Shown here one piece after another: positions 28,948 through 34,759 of a stretch of 36,688 bases of DNA. Position 1 is the first letter of the stretch, and each line of letters begins with the position of its first letter. The notes below the pieces were generated by a model that was not told the DNA's origin, did no database searches, and saw nothing but the letters and a program-made list of their open reading frames with translations. Origin of the DNA: a virus; the IMG/VR virus record IMGVR_UViG_3300042868_011898, positions 1 to 36,688 of that record. One strand, 5' to 3'. The translations under genes and the position numbers were made by a program.

Positions 28948-29475
28948 CTTTGGGTTCGATTGCTCACCGTGGATTTCACGGTGGCAATTTGAACATAGTA
29001 ACATACATTTATCGAGTTCGTCAATTATAATTTGGTCAAATTTATATCTCTTTAAATGTGACAAACTAAAATCTTTTTTAGTCGGGTCAATGTGGTGAAA
29101 TTCTAAGGCTCCGTAATATTTGTCATATCCACATCTTTCACATTTACCCCCTTTATATTCAATCATTTGTTTTTTTAAGTTTCTTTGCCTAACAACAGTT
29201 TGATGATTAGTACATTGTTTACAATATGAAGAAGAATTAGATTTATCCCTTCTATTATAAAATTCAGATGTACTACATTCTTTCTCACATTTAGGGCAAA
29301 ATCTAGTTTCCCCATAATTTTTTTTGTTAATATCCTTAAAAGGTTTATTAGGTAAATTTATTTGATGTTTTTTAGCCCAATATCTTACTGTTGTAAGTCC
29401 TTTACCTGTTTCTTTACTTATTTGGTTTAGAGATAAACCACTATTAATTTTCTCAATTAAAAATTCTTTAGTCAT
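28918..29475 (-). CDS. HNH homing-type endonuclease overlapping tRNA-Arg
   Basis: The start at 29475 (MTKEFLIEKI) is chosen because a TATTTATA box lies between it and the alternative ATG at 29502. N-terminal helix-turn-helix (G-L-S-L-N-Q-I-S-K-E-T-G-K-G-L-T-T-V-R-Y-W), then a zinc ribbon (C-P-K-C ... C-K-Q-C), then the HNH core C-E-R-C-G-Y, L-E-F-H-H-I-D-P and C-M-L-L-C-S-N-C-H-R-E-I-H. The last nine residues (Y-L-Y-Q-D-S-N-L-E) are read antisense through the tRNA-Arg T-arm and acceptor. Probably a free-standing homing nuclease targeting the tRNA site. Confidence 0.9.
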   Translation of the reverse strand: MTKEFLIEKINSGLSLNQISKETGKGLTTVRYWAKKHQINLPNKPFKDINKKNYGETRFCPKCEKECSTSEFYNRRDKSNSSSYCKQCTNHQTVVRQRNLKKQMIEYKGGKCERCGYDKYYGALEFHHIDPTKKDFSLSHLKRYKFDQIIIDELDKCMLLCSNCHREIHGEQSNPKYLYQDSNLE

Positions 29476-29489
29476 ATGGATAGTTTTTA

Positions 29490-29497
29490 TATAAATA
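29490..29497 (-). promoter_or_regulatory. TATTTATA late promoter
   Basis: Minus strand, 14 nt before the ATG at 29475. Confidence 0.5.
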
Positions 29498-29532
29498 TCC
29501 ATTAAGTTATTTTTTTATTGTAAATTATTAAT

Positions 29533-29540
29533 TATATTTG
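29533..29540 (+). promoter_or_regulatory. Host-type -7 box TATATTTG, leaderless start
   Basis: TAnnTTTG with 4 nt before the ATG at 29545. Confidence 0.55.
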
Positions 29541-29544
29541 TTTA

Positions 29545-29913
29545 ATGAAAAAAACAATCCTCACGCTAGTTTTAGCGTTACTAACAACAGTTACATTTTC
29601 TCAGTACGCATTTTCTTTAACTATTGGTTTTAGGGAAAATTCCGATGAACGATTTACGTTTGGAAAAACTAAAATAATGGAATCCAATATTCCAATTAAG
29701 TTTGATGGAAAAGACATTACCATCTACACCGAGGACATTCAATATTATCAGACATTAATGCCCGAATATGAAACTGAAAATGGTACATATTGGTTAGCAT
29801 ATGATGTTAATATGAAAAAGTGTAAGTTTTATATGGTTAACTCTGATGAACAAAATTTCATAATGATTGAGTACGACGATGTTTGTATCATATATGGAGT
29901 AAATTACGAATAA
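29545..29913 (+). CDS. Small secreted protein, 122 aa
   Basis: Signal peptide MKKTILTLVLALLTTVTFSQ with cleavage likely after FSQ. The mature 102 residues are beta-rich with two cysteines (K-K-C-K-F, D-D-V-C-I-I). Similar in style to the 1102 and 6597 products. Function unknown; followed by a terminator. Confidence 0.72.
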   Translation: MKKTILTLVLALLTTVTFSQYAFSLTIGFRENSDERFTFGKTKIMESNIPIKFDGKDITIYTEDIQYYQTLMPEYETENGTYWLAYDVNMKKCKFYMVNSDEQNFIMIEYDDVCIIYGVNYE

Positions 29914-29933
29914 TTTTCTTATATAAAAAAAGT

Positions 29934-29957
29934 AAAGGGACAATTGTCCCTTTTTTT
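29934..29957 (+). terminator. Rho-independent terminator
   Basis: Palindrome AAAGGGAC-AATT-GTCCCTTT followed by a T-run. Confidence 0.85.
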
Positions 29958-29970
29958 ATGAGGTTTATTA

Positions 29971-29978
29971 TATTTATT
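29971..29978 (+). promoter_or_regulatory. TATTTATA-class promoter (TATTTATT)
   Basis: 31 nt before the GTG at 30010; one-base variant of the late motif. Confidence 0.35.
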
Positions 29979-30009
29979 TATTAGTTCTTAAACTTTAAAC
30001 TTAATAGAT

Positions 30010-30630
30010 GTGATTGAAAATATTTTTGTAGCAGTAATCAGCTCCGTAACATCAATTGTTGTGGCACTTATATCAGCAGGTTTCTTCAAAAGATATATGG
30101 AAAAGAAGGGAGATGCTTCGTCTAAGAAAAAACTAATTAAACAAATTGAGAAAGACGAACTTGTTCATTTTACTTTAAAAGAAATTAGGAGAAAATATAA
30201 CGCAGATAGAATCTACATTATTCAGTTTCATAACGGTGGAATATTCTACACAAATTCACCAATGCAAAAAGCTTCCGTTACATTTGAAAGATGTTCTGAT
30301 GGGCTTGAGAGAGTATCTGACCACTTACAACACATATTTGTTAGTCACTATACTTGGTTTATAAAACACTCTTTAGGTAATACAATGTATTATACTGATT
30401 GTGAAAATATTGAGGATGTTGCAACAAAGGCATTACTTAGAAAGTTTGGGACCCAAGGAACTGTGGCTACCCCAATTTTTGATGTTCAAGACCAATTAGT
30501 TTCAATTCTTGCATTGGATTGGGTATTCAGTGAAATACCTACAGATTTTGTTAGGGATGGAGAGTTTACACAAGAATTTAAAGACGAATTATTGGCAGAC
30601 TCTGAGTCGGTTGGGAATTTGATTATTTAA
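30010..30630 (+). CDS. Membrane-anchored GAF-like protein, 206 aa
   Basis: GTG start at 30010 (the overlapping ATG at 30008 is followed directly by a stop). TM segment at about residues 5-25, a lysine-rich linker, then a domain with A-D-R-I-Y-I-I-Q-F-H-N-G-G-I-F-Y-T, and G-T-Q-G-T-V-A-T-P-I-F-D, Q-L-V-S-I-L-A-L-D-W, a pattern typical of GAF-type sensor folds. Related proteins occur in marine phages by my recollection. Ligand and role are unknown. Confidence 0.62.
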   Translation: MIENIFVAVISSVTSIVVALISAGFFKRYMEKKGDASSKKKLIKQIEKDELVHFTLKEIRRKYNADRIYIIQFHNGGIFYTNSPMQKASVTFERCSDGLERVSDHLQHIFVSHYTWFIKHSLGNTMYYTDCENIEDVATKALLRKFGTQGTVATPIFDVQDQLVSILALDWVFSEIPTDFVRDGEFTQEFKDELLADSESVGNLII

Positions 30631-31385
30631 ACCCAGTCTTTTAATTCATTGTCGTTTACATTACCAGAATTAATATACTTTTTTTCTAAATTAATATTTG
30701 TGTTAACCTCAGCAAATACAGTTTCACCCATAACATCCTCAAATTCACGTTCACTCGTATTACCAGTAGACGCATGTATCATAATAACATATGGGCCGTA
30801 TTTGGACTCATCAATCGGTTCAAGTTCATCTAACATTTCAAGGTAGTTTAAAAGTGATTTATTAATTGATACGTGATTTTTTTGCTCAATAGAATATTCG
30901 CTCCAGCCTTCTTGGTCTCCACTTCCATGGCAATTACCACAAGTTTCATATCCATCTCCGTCACATACTGGACATTCTATGTATCCATCCCCATCACATG
31001 TGTTACATCTATCACCTTCACTATCCTCTCCATTTCCGTTGCAATCATCACATTCAACTCTTTTTTCTCCATCACATTCATGACAATTTATGGTACCATC
31101 TCCGTCGCAATCATCACAACTTTCGTCGGGATGATGTGAGTCAACTTCAATAGTTGAAAAACTAAAAAGGTCTCTCTCACATCTTTGAAGGATATCCTGT
31201 AAATCTCTTCCTTCTTTATATCCTTGAATTAAAAAAGTTAAATAGACTATTTCTTTAGCGTTTAAGGCTTTTTCGATAGGTTTTAAAAATTTATCATTCT
31301 TGATATAATAATATACTCCAGTAGCCGAGGTCGACGCCTTTATGGTTGGAGCAATTTTCTTTGCTAAATTTAAAAGTTTTTGCAT
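30627..31385 (-). CDS. Protein with DnaJ-type zinc-finger repeats, 252 aa
   Basis: Residues about 90-160 contain six C-x-x-C units followed by D/N-G-x-G-like residues (C-D-D-C-D-G-D-G, C-H-E-C-D-G-E-K, C-D-D-C-N-G-N-G, C-N-T-C-D-G-D-G, C-P-V-C-D-G-D-G, C-G-N-C-H-G-S-G). DnaJ has four; here there are six and no J domain. The C-terminal half is unidentified. It may bind unfolded proteins, or serve as a zinc-stabilised spacer. Its 3' end overlaps the GAF-like gene by 4 nt. Confidence 0.8.
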   Translation of the reverse strand: MQKLLNLAKKIAPTIKASTSATGVYYYIKNDKFLKPIEKALNAKEIVYLTFLIQGYKEGRDLQDILQRCERDLFSFSTIEVDSHHPDESCDDCDGDGTINCHECDGEKRVECDDCNGNGEDSEGDRCNTCDGDGYIECPVCDGDGYETCGNCHGSGDQEGWSEYSIEQKNHVSINKSLLNYLEMLDELEPIDESKYGPYVIMIHASTGNTSEREFEDVMGETVFAEVNTNINLEKKYINSGNVNDNELKDWV

Positions 31386-31386
31386 A

Positions 31387-31398
31387 TATTTATAAATA
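31387..31398. promoter_or_regulatory. Palindromic TATTTATAAATA, divergent late promoter
   Basis: A perfect palindrome between the minus ATG at 31385 and the plus ATG at 31412. Confidence 0.55.
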
Positions 31399-31411
31399 TA
31401 TATTTTTTAAA

Positions 31412-32080
31412 ATGGGGAATAAAAAATTATTAAGTGAAATTGATAGAAATAGGGAACTTATGGGTTTAAACCCCATAAATGAATCATATGAGGATTTACC
31501 CAAAATTGTTGACACCTACCCCAATATTACTTTTGCAAATAGAACAAAAAACGATAGATTACCAAAAAATTTATTAGATGATATACAGAATGCTGCAAGT
31601 AGAGCCGGTATTACTGTACAAGTTGATTGGGCCAAAACAGGACATAAAAAATATACTGAATCAGGTAATTTAAGTAGACACTGGAGAGGTACGGCAGTTG
31701 ATATTTCACACGTTAATGGTAAAGGTTGGAGTGACGTATCCTCAGCAAAAGATAATGAGATATACCAAGGAATAGAAGAATTTGCTTCAATTCTTAAAGG
31801 GAAAGGATATAAAATTAATTCAGAAAAAGGAAACGATAAAGCTTTACTATATTTTGGGTTCCCTAACCACGACAACCATTTACACATTTCAAATCAATCT
31901 AATGTCGCATCAACTGATTCTGGTTCTGAGGACGATGATGACGATTCAACACAAGATAATGAAACTGAAAATATCCCAATTTGGGATATTAAAGGCCAAA
32001 TTAAGAAAAAAGGTCAGGAACTAACACAAAAAATAATAGATTTTATCAAAAACGGAGATTTTCTAGATTTTGATAAATAA
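31412..32080 (+). CDS. M15-type peptidase (D-Ala-D-Ala carboxypeptidase/endopeptidase-like) with leader
   Basis: The ATG at 31412 is used; an extension to 31346 would cross the promoter. Leader MGNKKLLSEIDRNRELMGLN ending in P-I-N-E-S. Residues about 85-160 hold L-S-R-H-W-R-G-T-A-V-D-I-S (pattern S-x-H-x-x-G-x-A-x-D, zinc His and Asp) and D-N-H-L-H-I-S (HxH zinc ligand). These enzymes cut peptidoglycan peptide cross-links. An Asp-rich linker and a charged helix follow. With the lysozyme at 9245 it gives two leader-bearing wall enzymes. Confidence 0.82.
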   Translation: MGNKKLLSEIDRNRELMGLNPINESYEDLPKIVDTYPNITFANRTKNDRLPKNLLDDIQNAASRAGITVQVDWAKTGHKKYTESGNLSRHWRGTAVDISHVNGKGWSDVSSAKDNEIYQGIEEFASILKGKGYKINSEKGNDKALLYFGFPNHDNHLHISNQSNVASTDSGSEDDDDDSTQDNETENIPIWDIKGQIKKKGQELTQKIIDFIKNGDFLDFDK

Positions 32081-32090
32081 TAATTAATAA

Positions 32091-32119
32091 AAAAACCCCT
32101 AAGATAAGGGGTTTTTTTA
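32091..32119. terminator. Bidirectional terminator (M15 peptidase / tmRNA)
   Basis: CCCCT (32096-32100) pairs with AGGGG (32107-32111) with A- and T-runs on both sides. It serves the plus M15 gene and the minus tmRNA. Confidence 0.85.
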
Positions 32120-32142
32120 TTTGGTGGAGGTGCGGGGATTCG

Positions 32143-32366
32143 CTTTAATCTCTAAGTTTCCTTAAAGTGTGGACTATATCATCACCCTTTTTGGGTGTCG
32201 GATTCTTATGTGGTATTATGTTAGAAGCGTCTAACCCCCACTAGTCTCTGCACCTTCCTCTTCCTAAGAGGCTCGGCTCAGTGTTATCATCAGCATTACC
32301 TGTTAAGAGTTCACTGAATTCTTCCAATTTTTAATACTACATTCCTGTAGTATGGGTCCGAAATTA
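32143..32366 (-). ncRNA. Group I intron within the tmRNA T-loop
   Basis: 224 nt, no ORF. P1: exon end TGGGTT (32372-32367) pairs with GGACCCA (32359-32353), leaving the required U-G wobble at the 5' splice site. Core: TGAGCCGAGCC and GAAGGTGCAGAGACTA (P4-P7 region), with P7 GACTA pairing TAGTC in GATATAGTCC. The last intron base is G (omega-G, 32143). A P2-like hairpin ATACTACA-GGAA-TGTAGTAT follows P1. Splicing joins TGGGTT to CGAATCCCC, restoring a perfect TTCGAAT T-loop. Confidence 0.88.
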
Positions 32367-32572
32367 AACCCAGGTCTTGCTCATACGGATTAATAAGGAC
32401 TACACGCTTAGGTTAATGATGGTTCTCACCATTCCAAAATATTCCGTTTAGATTACCCTTCCGTAACGGACAACCAAGGGTTTGTTTCTTTTTGGGTAGA
32501 AACCACACCACAGTACGAGCTTCTGTTCCAAGGTTATATGCTTACCGACCCGTTTTGTAGGCTAATTCTAGA

Positions 32573-32638
32573 TTAGGCTACTGATACTTCTTCAGTGCGG
32601 ATGAAACCGAGAGTCTGAAGTTTTGCAATTGTATTGCC
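32573..32638 (-). other. Proposed tmRNA tag reading frame
   Basis: GGC at 32638 to TAA at 32575-32573 would encode a 21-residue tag, G-N-T-I-A-K-L-Q-T-L-G ... E-E-V-S-V-A. The stop lies in a hairpin (CTAAT/ATTAG) as in other tmRNAs. The resume codon is a guess; the tag end V-S-V-A differs from the usual A-L-A-A. Confidence 0.5.
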
Positions 32639-32753
32639 ATTTAACGTTTGTTCCCATAGATTAAAGTGATAGAAAACATCTCACTGCGTGCCCCGATTAA
32701 CAAGTTATGCCAATCAATTCCAAGAACACCCCCATATTTCAAATAACGTGATA

Positions 32754-32785
32754 CAAAGATATAAATAGTTTATTGATATTCCAAG
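32754..32785 (-). promoter_or_regulatory. Bacteroidetes promoter for tmRNA
   Basis: -7 TATCTTTG at 32761-32754 on the minus strand, with CTTG at 32785-32782 (spacer 20). The mature 5' end is 20 nt downstream, leaving a short leader for RNase P removal. Confidence 0.65.
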
Positions 32786-32793
32786 TATTTATT
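32786..32793 (+). promoter_or_regulatory. TATTTATA-class promoter (TATTTATT)
   Basis: 14 nt before the ATG at 32808. Confidence 0.45.
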
Positions 32794-32807
32794 TAAAAAA
32801 GTTTTTA

Positions 32808-33881
32808 ATGTCTTTATATAAAGCACTCATAGATTTTAGGGACAATGATAATGACCCGATGTGGATTCGACAAGAAGATGATGATAATATTGTCAGAGTT
32901 AGAAGCGTAAATAAAACTAAAAGAGGTAAGTCATTACTTTCTTTGGATTTTGATAATGAAACCTATATCAAAATGTTTACGGATACGGATAGTAGAGACA
33001 ATAACAATTCTCACTTAATTAATGTTGCCCTTGGAAGAGGACATTATGGTGACTCTGTTTTTATTGACACTTACTATTTTGGTGATGAAGAAATGAAAGA
33101 GGGAATTATTATTAGACATTTTTCAAATGAGAATATCCAACTTTTAAGGAAAATTCTAAGAATTGCCGCCCCAAGTCTATTAACCAAAATGGAAGATAAG
33201 TATGATGAGATTGGAAGATGGTTATTATCAAATTTTGAAACAAATGCGAGTGAAATTGGTTCAGTTTATGCATATGAGTTTGATACAGCCCTTGTTCAAG
33301 GACTAAGGGATTACATAAATCAAAAATTCTGTAATGTGTTTACACCATATGGTATCATTGAAAAAACTTGTGCTTCAGAATATTACACAACAGTTGATAA
33401 CTTAATTAAGTTTTGGGATAATTCAGGTGCTGGTAAAGAATTATCTATCACTGAAATGTTTAAATTTTTCATATTAGAAAAAGGACTTGAGTTAGATGAA
33501 GATTTATATGATGATTACTATGCTTTTTACGATGACGCAAATTTTGACCAAATGAGTTTTGATAGAACAACAGATAGAGAGTTAGAATCTATACTTGAAA
33601 AACTTGAAGAGCAACAAGAAGAAGGAACACTTGCTCAAAATCTTGAACTGTATGAATTTATAAGTAAACAAAACTATCAATTTGATGTGTGGTACCCACC
33701 AAAATCTGAAAAAACGTTTGGTAAAGTTGAAAAAGATAGAGGTAAAGTCAATTACTTTAAATTTGATGGATTAACTGACGGGGAAATCCAAGTCTTAATT
33801 CAAACCCCTCGTGGAGTTAAAAAAAGTAGTATGGATTTAGACAGATTAAAACTATTTCTTTACCATCCCGAGCTTTTTTAA
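32808..33881 (+). CDS. Unknown acidic protein, 357 aa
   Basis: Starts M-S-L-Y-K-A-L-I-D-F-R-D-N. Strongly acidic and rich in Asp, Tyr and Phe, with two Asp/Tyr-rich stretches (about residues 236-260). No leader, signal or membrane segment, and no recognised motif. A structural or regulatory role cannot be told apart from sequence. Confidence 0.65.
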   Translation: MSLYKALIDFRDNDNDPMWIRQEDDDNIVRVRSVNKTKRGKSLLSLDFDNETYIKMFTDTDSRDNNNSHLINVALGRGHYGDSVFIDTYYFGDEEMKEGIIIRHFSNENIQLLRKILRIAAPSLLTKMEDKYDEIGRWLLSNFETNASEIGSVYAYEFDTALVQGLRDYINQKFCNVFTPYGIIEKTCASEYYTTVDNLIKFWDNSGAGKELSITEMFKFFILEKGLELDEDLYDDYYAFYDDANFDQMSFDRTTDRELESILEKLEEQQEEGTLAQNLELYEFISKQNYQFDVWYPPKSEKTFGKVEKDRGKVNYFKFDGLTDGEIQVLIQTPRGVKKSSMDLDRLKLFLYHPELF

Positions 33882-33892
33882 GAAAGTCTTCG

Positions 33893-33900
33893 TATATTTG
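33893..33900 (+). promoter_or_regulatory. Host-type -7 box TATATTTG
   Basis: 18 nt before the ATG at 33919, followed by an A-rich leader (ATTAAATAACAA) like that before the 5489 gene. Confidence 0.6.
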
Positions 33901-33918
33901 TCAACAATTAAATAACAA

Positions 33919-34731
33919 ATGAAAAATCTTGATTTTTTTAAGAAACTGCTTTCAGTTCCAACCTACACTTACTATGAAGACAAAATGATTGCATTTCTTG
34001 AGAGTCATTTGAATTCCAAGGGATATGAACATTATACCGATGATTACGGAAATGTTTATGTGACCAAAGGTGTCTTATCTGAAGGTGAGAATTATCCTTG
34101 TGTTGTTGCTCATACCGATACCGTTCACAAACTTGACACAATTAATGTTGTTGAGGAAACCCTCCCAAATTCAAAAGGTCAAGATTCATTATGTCTTAAA
34201 GCATATAATGATTTTGATGAACCAACAGGAATTGGTGGTGATGACAAATGTGGTGTTTTTGCTTGTCTTGAACTTCTTGATAAGTTTGACGTAATTAAGG
34301 CGGCATTCTTTGTATCAGAGGAAGTTGGTTGTATCGGCTCAAAAAATGCCGACGACAGATTCTTTGATGATGTCGGATATGTTATTGAGTTTGACGCACC
34401 TGGAGACTACATGGTTACTGAGTATTGTTTCGGAGTTAAACTATACGATAAAGAATCCGAATTCTTTCAAAAGACAGACAAGGTATTGACCGAACATATG
34501 CTTGGGACACCTCAATACATGGTCCATCCTTATACTGATGTATATGCTCTGAAGAAGAAATACAATTTTGCTTGTATCAACTTCTCAATTGGTTATCACA
34601 ACTATCACACAAAAAATGAATATATTTGTGTTGAGGAAGTTGAGGCGGGAATTAAATCAGGGGAAGAACTAATCAAATCTTTGGGTAATGTCAAACATCA
34701 TTTTGACCATCCGTCAAAAGTTAACTTATAA
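33919..34731 (+). CDS. M20/M28-type metallopeptidase (PepT-like), 270 aa
   Basis: Zinc-site motifs in the family order: C-V-V-A-H-T-D-T-V-H (His and Asp ligands region, about residues 54-63), G-I-G-G-D-D-K-C-G-V-F-A (bridging Asp, about 109-120), F-V-S-E-E-V-G-C-I-G-S (catalytic Glu-Glu, about 131-141), V-I-E-F-D-A-P-G (Asp ligand) and a late His in F-S-I-G-Y-H-N-Y-H-T. It is shorter than typical PepT (about 400 aa), and the region between the last two motifs suggests a reduced or missing dimerisation domain. Acts on peptides in the cytoplasm. Host-type promoter; likely host-derived. Confidence 0.85.
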   Translation: MKNLDFFKKLLSVPTYTYYEDKMIAFLESHLNSKGYEHYTDDYGNVYVTKGVLSEGENYPCVVAHTDTVHKLDTINVVEETLPNSKGQDSLCLKAYNDFDEPTGIGGDDKCGVFACLELLDKFDVIKAAFFVSEEVGCIGSKNADDRFFDDVGYVIEFDAPGDYMVTEYCFGVKLYDKESEFFQKTDKVLTEHMLGTPQYMVHPYTDVYALKKKYNFACINFSIGYHNYHTKNEYICVEEVEAGIKSGEELIKSLGNVKHHFDHPSKVNL

Positions 34732-34759
34732 AAAAAAGGGGATTTATTCCCCTTTTTTC
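34731..34759. terminator. Bidirectional terminator between convergent genes
   Basis: GGGG (34738-34741) pairs with CCCC (34749-34752) flanked by A- and T-runs. It includes the stop codon of the Clp gene at 34744-34746. Confidence 0.85.

Larger units (their letters stand above)
32122..32733 (-). ncRNA. ssrA: Transfer-messenger RNA (tmRNA), split by a group I intron
   Basis: Read on the minus strand, the 5' end GGGGGTG (32733-32727) pairs with CACCTCC (32131-32125), followed by A-C-C-A; CCA is encoded. Next come a D-like arm (TTCTTGGAATTGATTGG), the P2 helix (GCACGC with GCGTGT; TTAAT with ATTAA), a tag reading frame ending GTAGCC-TAA inside a P5 hairpin, and pseudoknot-like regions. E. coli-like sequence C-T-A-A-G-C-G-T-G-T-A-G-T lies before the T-arm. 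Removing 32143-32366 yields the T-arm CTGGG-TTCGAAT-CCCCG (one U-C mismatch) and a mature length of 388 nt, normal for tmRNA. It rescues stalled ribosomes with SmpB (not in this window). Confidence 0.88.

Noticed and set aside
32573-32640. Other tmRNA tag frames (one beginning GCA and ending CAG-TAG, one ending CAC-TGA)
   Set aside because: Their C-termini are polar and unlike known degradation tags; the frame ending in V-S-V-A with the stop in a hairpin fits better, though not proven.
32122-32733. Large unknown structured RNA (GOLLD/ROOL type) for the gene-free block
   Set aside because: tmRNA ends, tag frame and a standard group I core explain nearly all of the block.
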